A stretch of DNA of 64,000 nucleotides from Strigamia acuminata (taxonomy: Eukaryota > Arthropoda > Chilopoda > Geophilomorpha > Linotaeniidae). The DNA is taken from positions 622,501-686,500 of the forward strand of contig OX442320.1 of NCBI GenBank assembly GCA_949358305.1, read 5' to 3'. Under the pieces are notes generated by a model. That model made no database searches. It saw nothing but the letters and a program-made list of their open reading frames with translations, and had not been told where the DNA came from. This document shows, piece after piece, positions 1 to 12,800 of this stretch. The first letter of the stretch is position 1. Each line of letters begins with the position of its first letter. A program made the position numbers and the translations under genes.

Positions 1-3000
1 TGAGATCAAAAGTCTATTCTCCTAAATCATTGCTTGGATGTTTCTAAAACTTACATTGGAGCCTTCTACTAAGGTTTAAACACTATTTCTGAACATTCAG
101 AGACATTGGTCTTGTGGTGTTTGTGCTAAGTCAACTATGATGAGATCAAAAGTCTATTCTCCCAAATCATTGCTTGGATGTTTCTAAAACTTACATTGGA
201 GCCTTCTACTAAGGTTTAAACACTATTTCTGAACATTCAGAGACATTGGTCTTGTGGTGTTTGTGCTAAGTCAACTATGATGAGATCAAAAGTCTATTCT
301 CCCAAATCATTGCTTGGATGTTTCTAAAACTTACATTGGAGCCTTCTACTAAGGTTTAAACACTATTTCTGAACATTCAGAGACATTGGTCTTGTGGTGT
401 TTGTGCTAAGTCAACTATGATGAGATCAAAAGTCTATTCTCCCAAATCATTGCTTGGATGTTTCTAAAACTTACATTGGAGCCTTCTACTAAGGTTTAAA
501 CACTATTTCTGAACATTCAGAGACATTGGTCTTGTGGTGTTTGTGCTAAGTCAACTGTGATGAGATCAAAAGTCTATTCTCCCAAATCATTGCTTGGATG
601 TTTCTAAAACTTACATTGGAGCCTTCTACTAAGGTTTAAACACTATTTCTGAACATTCAGAGACATTGGTCTTGTGGTGTTTGTGCTAAGTCAACTATGA
701 TGAGATCAAAAGTCTATTCTCCCAAATCATTGCTTGGATGTTTCTAAAACTTACATTGGAGCCTTCTACTAAGGTTTAAACACTATTTCTGAACATTCAG
801 AGACATTGGTCTTGTGGTGTTTGTGCTAAGTCAACTATGATGAGATCAAAAGTCTATTCTCCCAAATCATTGCTTGGATGTTTCTAAAACTTACATTGGA
901 GCCTTCTACTAAGGTTTAAACACTATTTCTGAACATTCAGAGACATTGGTCTTGTGGTGTTTGTGCTAAGTCAACTGCGATGTGAAATGAGCTCAAAATT
1001 TTTTTTTCAAAATTTATTGCTTGGATGTTGCTAAAACTTACATTGGAGCCTTCTACTAAGGTTTAAACACTATTTCTGAATATTCAGAGACATTGGTCTT
1101 GTGGTGTTTGTGCTAAGTCAACTGTGATGAGATCAAAAGTCTATTCTCCAAAATCATTGCTTGGATGTTTCTAAAACTTACATTGGAGCCTTCTACTAAG
1201 GTTTAAACACTATTTCTGAACATTCAGAGACATTGGTCTTGTGGTGTTTGTGCTAAGTCAACTGCGATGTGAAATGAGCTCAAAATTTTTTTTTCAAAAT
1301 TTATTGCTTGGATGTTGCTAAAACTTACATTGGAGCCTTCTACTAAGGTTTAAACACTATTTCTGAATATTCAGAGACATTGGTCTTGTGGTGTTTGTGC
1401 TAAGTCAACTGTGATGAGATCAAAAGTCTATTCTCCCAAATTATTGCTTGGATGTTTCTAAAACTTACATTGGAGCCTTCTACTAAGGTTTAAACACTAT
1501 TTCTGAACATTCAGAGACATTGGTCTTGTGGTGTTTGTGCTAAGTCAACTATGATGAGATCAAAAGTCTATTCTCCCAAATGATTGCTTGGATGTTTCTA
1601 AAACTTACATTGGAGCCTTCTACTAAGGTTTAAACACTATTTCTGAACATTCAGAGACATTGGTCTTGTGGTGTTTGTGCTAAGTCAACTATGATGAGAT
1701 CAAAAGTCTATTCTCCCAAATGATTGCTTGGATGTTTCTAAAACTTACATTGGAGCCTTCTACTAAGGTTTAAACACTATTTCTGAACATTCAGAGACAT
1801 TGGTCTTGTGGTGTTTGTGCTAAGTTAACTGTGATGAGATCAAAAGTCTATTCTCGCAAATCATTGCTTGGATGTTGCTAAAACTTCCCTTGAAGTCTTC
1901 TACTAAGGTTTAAACACTATTTCTGAACATTCAGAGACATTGGTCTTGTGGTGTTTGTGCTAAGTCAACTGCGATGTGAAATGAGCTCAAAATTTTTTTT
2001 TCAAAATTTATTGCTTGGATGTTGCTAAAACTTTTATTGGAGCCTTCTACTAAGGTTTAAACACTATTTCTGAAGATTCAGAGACATTGGTCTTGTGGTG
2101 TTTGTGCTAAGTCAACTGTGATGAGATCAAAAGTCTATTCTCCCAAATCATTGCTTGGATGTTTCTAAAACTTACATTGGAGCCTTCTACTAAGGTTTAA
2201 ACACTATTTCTGAACATTCAGAGACATTGGTCTTGTGGTGTTTTTGCTAAGTCAACTATGATGAGATCAAAAGTCTATTCTCCCAAATCATTGCTTGGAT
2301 GTTTCTAAAACTTACATTGGAGCCTTCTACTAAGGTTTAAACACTATTTCTGAACATTCAGAGACATTGGTCTTGTGGTGTTTGTGCTAAGTCAACTGTG
2401 ATGAGATCAAAAGTCTATTCTCCCAAATGATTGCTTGGATGTTTCTAAAACTTACATTGGAGCCTTCTACTAAGGTTTAAACACTATTTCTGAACATTCA
2501 GAGACATTGGTCTTGTGGTGTTTGTGCTAAGTCAACTGCGATGTGAAATAAGCTCAAAATTTTTTTTTCAAAATTTATTGCTTGGATGTTGCTAAAACCT
2601 ACATTGGAGCCTTCTACTAAGGTTTAAACACTATTTCTGAACATTCAGAGACATTGGTCTTGTGGTGTTTGTGCTAAGTTAACTGTGATGAGATCAAAAG
2701 TCTATTCTCGCAAATCATTGCTTGGATGTTGCTAAAACTTCCCTTGAAGTCTTCTACTAAGGTTTAAACACTATTTCTGAACATTCAGAGACATTGGTCT
2801 TGTGGTGTTTGTGCTAAGTCAACTGCGATGTAAAATGAGCTCAAAATTTTTTTTTCAAAATTTATTGCTTGGATGTTGCTAAAACTTACATTGGAGCCTT
2901 CTACTAAGGTTTAAACACTATTTCTGAATATTCAGAGACATTGGTCTTGTGGTGTTTGTGCTAAGTCAACTGTGATGAGATCAAAAGTCTATTCTCCCAA

Positions 3001-3967
3001 ATCATTGCTTGGATGTTTCTAAAACTTACATTGGAGCCTTCTACTAAGGTTTAAACACTATTTCTGAACATTCAGAGACATTGGTCTTGTGGTGTTTGTG
3101 CTAAGTCAACTATGATGAGATCAAAAGTCTATTCTCCCAAATCATTGCTTGGATGTTTCTAAAACTTACATTGGAGCCTTCTACTAAGGTTTAAACACTA
3201 TTTCTGAACATTCAGAGACATTGGTCTTGTGGTGTTTGTGCTAAGTCAACTGCGATGTGAAATAAGCTCAAAATTTTTTTTTCAAAATTTATTGCTTGGA
3301 TGTTGCTAAAACTTACATTGGAGCCTTCTACTAAGGTTTAAACACTATTTCTGAATATTCAGAGACATTGGTCTTGTGGTGTTTGTGCTAAGTCAACTGT
3401 GATGAGATCAAAAGTCTATTTTCCCAAATCATTGCTTGGATGTTTCTAAAACTTACATTGGAGCCTTCTACTAAGGTTTAAACACTATTTCTGAACATTC
3501 AGAGACATTGGTCTTGTGGTGTTTGTGCGAAGTCAACTGCGATGTGAAATGAGCTCAAAATTTTTTTTTCAAAATTTATTGCTTGGATGTTGCTAAAACT
3601 TACATTGGAGCCTTCTACTAAGGTTTAAACACTATTTCTGAATATTCAGACATTGGTCTTGTGGTGTTTGTGCTAAGTCAACTGTGATGAGATCAAAAGT
3701 CTATTCTCCCAAATTATTGCTTGGATGTTTCTAAAACTTACATTGGAGCCTTCTACTAAGGTTTAAACACTATTTCTGAACATTCAGAGACATTGGTCTT
3801 GTGGTGTTTGTGCTAAGTCAACTATGATGAGATCAAAAGTCTATTCTCTCAAATGATTGCTTGGATGTTTCTAAAACTTACATTGGAGCCTTCTACTAAG
3901 GTTTAAACACTATTTCTGAACATTCAGAGACATTGGTCTTGTGGTGTTTGTGCTAAGTCAACTGCGA

Positions 3968-6809
3968 TGTGAAATGAGCTCAAAATTTTTTTTTCAAAAT
4001 TTATTGCTTGGATGTTGCTAAAACTTTCATTGGAGCCTTCTACTAAGGTTTAAACACTATTTCTGAACATTCAGAGACATTGATCTTGTGGTGTTTGTGC
4101 TAAGTCAACTGTGATGAGATCAAAAGTCTATTCTCCTAAATCATTGCTTGGATGTTTCTAAAACTTACATTGGAGCCTTCTACTAAGGTTTAAACACTAT
4201 TTCTGAACATTCAGAGACATTGGTCTTGTGGTGTTTGTGCTAAGTCAACTATGATGAGATCAAAAGTCTATTCTCCCAAATCATTGCTTGGATGTTTCTA
4301 AAACTTACATTGGAGCCTTCTACTAAGGTTTAAACACTATTTCTGAACATTCAGAGACATTGGTCTTGTGGTGTTTGTGCTAAGTCAACTATGATGAGAT
4401 CAAAAGTCTATTCTCCCAAATCATTGCTTGGATGTTTCTAAAACTTACATTGGAGCCTTCTACTAAGGTTTAAACACTATTTCTGAACATTCAGAGACAT
4501 TGGTCTTGTGGTGTTTGTGCTAAGTCAACTGCGATGTAAAATGAGCTCAAAATTTTTTTTTCAAAATTTATTGCTTGGATGTTGCTAAAACTTACATTGG
4601 AGCCTTCTACTAAGGTTTAAACACTATTTCTGAATATTCAGAGACATTGGTCTTGTGGTGTTTGTGCTAAGTCAACTGTGATGAGATCAAAAGTCTATTC
4701 TCCCAAATCATTGCTTGGATGTTTCTAAAACTTACATTGGAGCCTTCTACTAAGGTTTAAACACTATTTCTGAACATTCAGAGACATTGGTCTTGTGGTG
4801 TTTGTGCTAAGTCAACTATGATGAGATCAAAAGTCTATTCTCCCAAATGATTGCTTGGATGTTTCTAAAACTTACATTGGAGCCTTCTACTAAGGTTTAA
4901 ACACTATTTCTGAACATTCAGAGACATTGGACTTGTGGTGTTTGTGCTAAGTTAACTGTGATGAGATCAAAAGTCTATTCTCGCAAATCATTGCTTGGAT
5001 GTTGCTAAAACTTCTCTTGAAGTCTTCTACTAAGGTTTAAACACTATTTCTGAACATTCAGAGACATTGGTCTTGTGGTGTTTGTGCTAAGTCAACTGCG
5101 ATGTGAAATAAGCTCAAAATTTTTTTTTCAAAATTTATTGCTTGGATGGTGCTAAAACTTACATTGGAGCCTTCTACTAAGGTTTAAACACTATTTCTGA
5201 ATATTCAGAGACATTGGTCTTGTGGTGTTTGTGCTAAGTTAACTGTGATGAGATCAAAAGTCTATTCTCGCAAATCATTGCTTGGATGTTGCTAAAACTT
5301 CTCTTGAAGTCTTCTACTAAGGTTTAAACACTATTTCTGAACATTCAGAGACATTGGTCTTGTGGTGTTTGTGCTAAGTCAACTGCGATGTGAAATGAGC
5401 TCAAAATTTTTTTTTCAAAATTTATTGCTTGGATGTTGCTAAAACTTTCATTGGAGCCTTCTACTAAGGTTTAAACACTATTTCTGAACATTCAGAGACA
5501 TTGATCTTGTGGTGTTTGTGCTAAGTCAACTGTGATGAGATCAAAAGTCTATTCTCCTAAATCATTGCTTGGATGTTTCTAAAACTTACATTGGAGCCTT
5601 CTACTAAGGTTTAAACACTATTTCTGAACATTCAGAGACATTGGTCTTGTGGTGTTTGTGCTAAGTCAACTATGATGAGATCAAAAGTCTATTCTCCCAA
5701 ATCATTGCTTGGATGTTTCTAAAACTTACATTGGAGCCTTCTACTAAGGTTTAAACACTATTTCTGAACATTCAGAGACATTGGTCTTGTGGTGTTTGTG
5801 CTAAGTCAACTATGATGAGATCAAAAGTCTATTCTCCCAAATCATTGCTTGGATGTTTCTAAAACTTACATTGGAGCCTTCTACTAAGGTTTAAACACTA
5901 TTTCTGAACATTCAGAGACATTGGTCTTGTGGTGTTTGTGCTAAGTCAACTGCGATGTAAAATGAGCTCAAAATTTTTTTTTCAAAATTTATTGCTTGGA
6001 TGTTGCTAAAACTTACATTGGAGCCTTCTACTAAGGTTTAAACACTATTTCTGAATATTCAGAGACATTGGTCTTGTGGTGTTTGTGCTAAGTCAACTGT
6101 GATGAGATCAAAAGTCTATTCTCCCAAATCATTGCTTGGATGTTTCTAAAACTTACATTGGAGCCTTCTACTAAGGTTTAAACACTATTTCTGAACATTC
6201 AGAGACATTGGTCTTGTGGTGTTTGTGCTAAGTCAACTATGATGAGATCAAAAGTCTATTCTCCCAAATGATTGCTTGGATGTTTCTAAAACTTACATTG
6301 GAGCCTTCTACTAAGGTTTAAACACTATTTCTGAACATTCAGAGACATTGGACTTGTGGTGTTTGTGCTAAGTTAACTGTGATGAGATCAAAAGTCTATT
6401 CTCGCAAATCATTGCTTGGATGTTGCTAAAACTTCTCTTGAAGTCTTCTACTAAGGTTTAAACACTATTTCTGAACATTCAGAGACATTGGTCTTGTGGT
6501 GTTTGTGCTAAGTCAACTGCGATGTGAAATAAGCTCAAAATTTTTTTTTCAAAATTTATTGCTTGGATGGTGCTAAAACTTACATTGGAGCCTTCTACTA
6601 AGGTTTAAACACTATTTCTGAATATTCAGAGACATTGGTCTTGTGGTGTTTGTGCTAAGTTAACTGTGATGAGATCAAAAGTCTATTCTCGCAAATCATT
6701 GCTTGGATGTTGCTAAAACTTCTCTTGAAGTCTTCTACTAAGGTTTAAACACTATTTCTGAACATTCAGAGACATTGGTCTTGTGGTGTTTGTGCTAAGT
6801 CAACTGCGA
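3968..6809 (+). repeat. Tandem pair of 1421-bp higher-order repeat units (10 monomers each)
   Basis: Unit 1 spans 3968-5388 and unit 2 spans 5389-6809. Each is seven 140-bp and three 147-bp monomers (980 + 441 = 1421). Both start with the 147-bp variant carrying CTTTCATTGG. They share private changes: TTGATCTTGTGGTGTTT in the first monomer, GGACTTGTGG and GGATGGTGC. The spacing recurs between 48138 and 49559, where the same type of starting monomer is again 1421 bp apart. This shows the ten-mer to be a true amplification unit. Confidence 0.85.
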
Positions 6810-9800
6810 TGTGAAATGAGCTCAAAATTTTTTTTTCAAAATTTATTGCTTGGATGTTGCTAAAACCTACATTGGAGCCTTCTACTAAGGTTTAAACACT
6901 ATTTCTGAACATTCAAAGACATTGGTCTTGTGGTGTTTGTGCTAAGTTAACTGTGATGAGATCAAAAGTCTATTCTCGCAAATCATTGCTTGGATGTTGC
7001 TAAAACTTCTCTTGAAGTCTTCTACTAAGGTTTAAACACTATTTCTAAACATTCAGAGACATTGGTCTTGTGGTGTTTGTGCTAAGTCAACTGCGATGTG
7101 AAATGAGCTCAAAATTTTTTTTTCAAAATTTATTGCTTGGATGGTGCTAAAACTTACATTGGAGCCTTCTACTAAGGTTTAAACACTATTTCTGAATATT
7201 CAGAGACATTGGTCTTGTGGTGTTTGTGCTAAGTCAACTGTGATGAGATCAAAAGTCTATTCTCCCAAATCATTGCTTGGATGTTTCTAAAACTTACATT
7301 GGAGCCTTCTACTAAGGTTTAAACACTATTTCTGAACATTCAGAGACATTGGTCTTGTGGTGTTTGTGCTAAGTCAACTATGATGAGATCAAAAGTCTAT
7401 TCTCCCAAATGATTGCTTGGATGTTTCTAAAACTTACATTGGAGCCTTCTACTAAGGTTTAAACACTATTTCTGAACATTCAGAGACATTGGTCTTGTGG
7501 TGTTTGTGCTAAGTCAACTGTGATGAGATCAAAAGTCTATTCTCCCAAATCATTGCTTGGATGTTTCTAAAACTTACATTGGAGCCTTCTACTAAGGTTT
7601 AAACACAATTTCTGAACATTCAGAGACATTGATCTTGTGGTCTTTGTGCTAAGTCAACTGCAATGTGAAATAAACTCAAAATTTTTTTTTCAAAATTTAT
7701 TGCTTGAATGTTGCTAAAACTTACATTGAAGGCTTCTACTAAGGTTTAAACACTATTTCTGAACATTCAGAGACATTGGTCTTGTGGTGTTTGTGCTAAG
7801 TCAACTGTGATGAGATCAAAAGTCTATTCTCCCAAATCATTGCTTGGATGTTTCTAAAACTTACATTGGAGCCTTCTACTAAGGTTTAAACACTATTTCT
7901 GAACATTCAGAGACATTGGTCTTGTGGTGTTTGTGCTAAGTCAACTGTGATGAGATCAAAAGTCTATTCTCCCAAATCATTGCTTGGATGTTTCTAAAAC
8001 TTACATTGGAGCCTTCTACTAAGGTTTAAACACTATTTCTGAACATTCAGAGACATTGGTCTTGTGGTGTTTGTGCTAAGTCAACTGTGATGAAATCAAA
8101 AGTCTATTCTCCTAAATCATTGCTTGGATGTTTCTAAAACTTACATTGGAGCCTTCTACTAAGGTTTAAACACTATTTCTGAACATTCAGAGACATTGGT
8201 CTTGTGGTGTTTGTGCTAAGTCAACTATGATGAGATCAAAAGTCTATTCTCCCAAATCATTGCTTGGATGTTTCTAAAACTTACATTGGAGCCTTCTACT
8301 AAGGTTTAAACACTATTTCTGAACATTCAGAGACATTGGTCTTGTGGTGTTTGTGCTAAGTCAACTATGATGAGATCAAAAGTCTATTCTCCCAAATCAT
8401 TGCTTGGATGTTTCTAAAACTTACATTGGAGCCTTCTACTAAGGTTTAAACACTATTTCTGAACATTCAGAGACATTGGTCTTGTGGTGTTTGTGCTAAG
8501 TCAACTATGATGAGATCAAAAGTCTATTCTCCCAAATCATTGCTTGGATGTTTCTAAAACTTACATTGGAGCCTTCTACTAAGGTTTAAACACTATTTCT
8601 GAACATTCAGAGACATTGGTCTTGTGGTGTTTGTGCTAAGTCAACTGTGATGAGATCAAAAGTCTATTCTCCCAAATCATTGCTTGGATGTTTCTAAAAC
8701 TTACATTGGAGCCTTCTACTAAGGTTTAAACACTATTTCTGAACATTCAGAGACATTGGTCTTGTGGTGTTTGTGCTAAGTCAACTATGATGAGATCAAA
8801 AGTCTATTCTCCCAAATCATTGCTTGGATGTTTCTAAAACTTACATTGGAGCCTTCTACTAAGGTTTAAACACTATTTCTGAACATTCAGAGACATTGGT
8901 CTTGTGGTGTTTGTGCTAAGTCAACTATGATGAGATCAAAAGTCTATTCTCCCAAATCATTGCTTGGATGTTTCTAAAACTTACATTGGAGCCTTCTACT
9001 AAGGTTTAAACACTATTTCTGAACATTCAGAGACATTGGTCTTGTGGTGTTTGTGCTAAGTCAACTGCGATGTGAAATGAGCTCAAAATTTTTTTTTCAA
9101 AATTTATTGCTTGGATGTTGCTAAAACTTACATTGGAGCCTTCTACTAAGGTTTAAACACTATTTCTGAATATTCAGAGACATTGGTCTTGTGGTGTTTG
9201 TGCTGTCAACTGTGATGAGATCAAAAGTCTATTCTCCAAAATCATTGCTTGGATGTTTCTAAAACTTACATTGGAGCCTTCTACTAAGGTTTAAACACTA
9301 TTTCTGAACATTCAGAGACATTGGTCTTGTGGTGTTTGTGCTAAGTCAACTGCGATGTGAAATGAGCTCAAAATTTTTTTTTCAAAATTTATTGCTTGGA
9401 TGTTGCTAAAACTTACATTGGAGCCTTCTACTAAGGTTTAAACACTATTTCTGAATATTCAGAGACATTGGTCTTGTGGTGTTTGTGCTAAGTCAACTGT
9501 GATGAGATCAAAAGTCTATTCTCCCAAATTATTGCTTGGATGTTTCTAAAACTTACATTGGAGCCTTCTACTAAGGTTTAAACACTATTTCTGAACATTC
9601 AGAGACATTGGTCTTGTGGTGTTTGTGCTAAGTCAACTATGATGAGATCAAAAGTCTATTCTCCCAAATGATTGCTTGGATGTTTCTAAAACTTACATTG
9701 GAGCCTTCTACTAAGGTTTAAACACTATTTCTGAACATTCAGAGACATTGGTCTTGTGGTGTTTGTGCTAAGTCAACTATGATGAGATCAAAAGTCTATT

Positions 9801-12800
9801 CTCCCAAATGATTGCTTGGATGTTTCTAAAACTTACATTGGAGCCTTCTACTAAGGTTTAAACACTATTTCTGAACATTCAGAGACATTGGTCTTGTGGT
9901 GTTTGTGCTAAGTTAACTGTGATGAGATCAAAAGTCTATTCTCGCAAATCATTGCTTGGATGTTGCTAAAACTTCCCTTGAAGTCTTCTACTAAGGTTTA
10001 AACACTATTTCTGAACATTCAGAGACATTGGTCTTGTGGTGTTTGTGCTAAGTCAACTGCGATGTGAAATGAGCTCAAAATTTTTTTTTCAAAATTTATT
10101 GCTTGGATGTTGCTAAAACTTTTATTGGAGCCTTCTACTAAGGTTTAAACACTATTTCTGAACATTCAGAGACATTGGTCTTGTGGTGTTTGTGCTAAGT
10201 CAACTATGATGAGATCAAAAGTCTATTCTCCCAAATGATTGCTTGGATGTTTCTAAAACTTACATTGGAGCCTTCTACTAAGGTTTAAACACTATTTCTG
10301 AACATTCAGAGACATTGGTCTTGTGGTGTTTGTGCTAAGTTAACTGTGATGAGATCAAAAGTCTATTCTCGCAAATCATTGCTTGGATGTTGCTAAAACT
10401 TCCCTTGAAGTCTTCTACTAAGGTTTAAACACTATTTCTGAACATTCAGAGACATTGGTCTTGTGGTGTTTGTGCTAAGTCAACTGCGATGTGAAATGAG
10501 CTCAAAATTTTTTTTTCAAAATTTATTGCTTGGATGTTGCTAAAACTTTTATTGGAGCCTTCTACTAAGGTTTAAACACTATTTCTGAAGATTCAGAGAC
10601 ATTGGTCTTGTGGTGTTTGTGCTAAGTCAACTGTGATGAGATCAAAAGTCTATTCTCCCAAATCATTGCTTGGATGTTTCTAAAACTTACATTGGAGCCT
10701 TCTACTAAGGTTTAAACACTATTTCTGAACATTCAGAGACATTGGTCTTGTGGTGTTTGTGCTAAGTCAACTATGATGAGATCAAAAGTCTATTCTCCCA
10801 AATCATTGCTTGGATGTTTCTAAAACTTACATTGGAGCCTTCTACTAAGGTTTAAACACTATTTCTGAACATTCAGAGACATTGGTCTTGTGGTGTTTGT
10901 GCTAAGTCAACTGTGATGAGATCAAAAGTCTATTCTCCCAAATGATTGCTTGGATGTTTCTAAAACTTACATTGGAGCCTTCTACTAAGGTTTAAACACT
11001 ATTTCTGAACATTCAGAGACATTGGTCTTGTGGTGTTTGTGCTAAGTCAACTGCGATGTGAAATAAGCTCAAAATTTTTTTTTCAAAATTTATTGCTTGG
11101 ATGTTGCTAAAACCTACATTGGAGCCTTCTACTAAGGTTTAAACACTATTTCTGAACATTCAGAGACATTGGTCTTGTGGTGTTTGTGCTAAGTTAACTG
11201 TGATGAGATCAAAAGTCTATTCTCGCAAATCATTGCTTGGATGTTGCTAAAACTTCCCTTGAAGTCTTCTACTAAGGTTTAAACACTATTTCTGAACATT
11301 CAGAGACATTGGTCTTGTGGTGTTTGTGCTAAGTCAACTGCGATGTAAAATGAGCTCAAAATTTTTTTTTCAAAATTTATTGCTTGGATGTTGCTAAAAC
11401 TTACATTGGAGCCTTCTACTAAGGTTTAAACACTATTTCTGAATATTCAGAGACATTGGTCTTGTGGTGTTTGTGCTAAGTCAACTGTGATGAGATCAAA
11501 AGTCTATTCTCCCAAATCATTGCTTGGATGTTTCTAAAACTTACATTGGAGCCTTCTACTAAGGTTTAAACACTATTTCTGAACATTCAGAGACATTGGT
11601 CTTGTGGTGTTTGTGCTAAGTCAACTATGATGAGATCAAAAGTCTATTCTCCCAAATCATTGCTTGGATGTTTCTAAAACTTACATTGGAGCCTTCTACT
11701 AAGGTTTAAACACTATTTCTGAACATTCAGAGACATTGGTCTTGTGGTGTTTGTGCTAAGTCAACTGCGATGTGAAATAAGCTCAAAATTTTTTTTTCAA
11801 AATTTATTGCTTGGATGTTGCTAAAACTTACATTGGAGCCTTCTACTAAGGTTTAAACACTATTTCTGAATATTCAGAGACATTGGTCTTGTGGTGTTTG
11901 TGCTAAGTCAACTGTGATGAGATCAAAAGTCTATTTTCCCAAATCATTGCTTGGATGTTTCTAAAACTTACATTGGAGCCTTCTACTAAGGTTTAAACAC
12001 TATTTCTGAACATTCAGAGACATTGGTCTTGTGGTGTTTGTGCGAAGTCAACTGCGATGTGAAATGAGCTCAAAATTTTTTTTTCAAAATTTATTGCTTG
12101 GATGTTGCTAAAACTTACATTGGAGCCTTCTACTAAGGTTTAAACACTATTTCTGAATATTCAGACATTGGTCTTGTGGTGTTTGTGCTAAGTCAACTGT
12201 GATGAGATCAAAAGTCTATTCTCCCAAATTATTGCTTGGATGTTTCTAAAACTTACATTGGAGCCTTCTACTAAGGTTTAAACACTATTTCTGAACATTC
12301 AGAGACATTGGTCTTGTGGTGTTTGTGCTAAGTCAACTATGATGAGATCAAAAGTCTATTCTCCCAAATGATTGCTTGGATGTTTCTAAAACTTACATTG
12401 GAGCCTTCTACTAAGGTTTAAACACTATTTCTGAACATTCAGAGACATTGGTCTTGTGGTGTTTGTGCTAAGTCAACTATGATGAGATCAAAAGTCTATT
12501 CTCCCAAATCATTGCTTGGATGTTTCTAAAACTTACATTGGAGCCTTCTACTAAGGTTTAAACACTATTTCTGAACATTCAGAGACATTGATCTTGTGGT
12601 CTTTGTGCTAAGTCAACTGCAATGTGAAATAAGCTCAAAATTTTTTTTTCAAAATTTATTGCTTGGATGTTGCTAAAACTTACATTGAAGGCTTCTACTA
12701 AGGTTTAAACACTATTTCTGAACATTCAGAGACATTGGACTTGTGGTGTTTGTGCTAAGTCAACCGTGATGAGATCAAAAGTCTATTCTCCCAAATCATT

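Noticed and set aside
981-1127. Hammerhead ribozyme in the satellite (TGATGAGATC...AAAAGTC)
   Set aside because: The CTGATGA core is not intact (CTGTGATGAG), no stem II hairpin follows and the GAAA element is missing.
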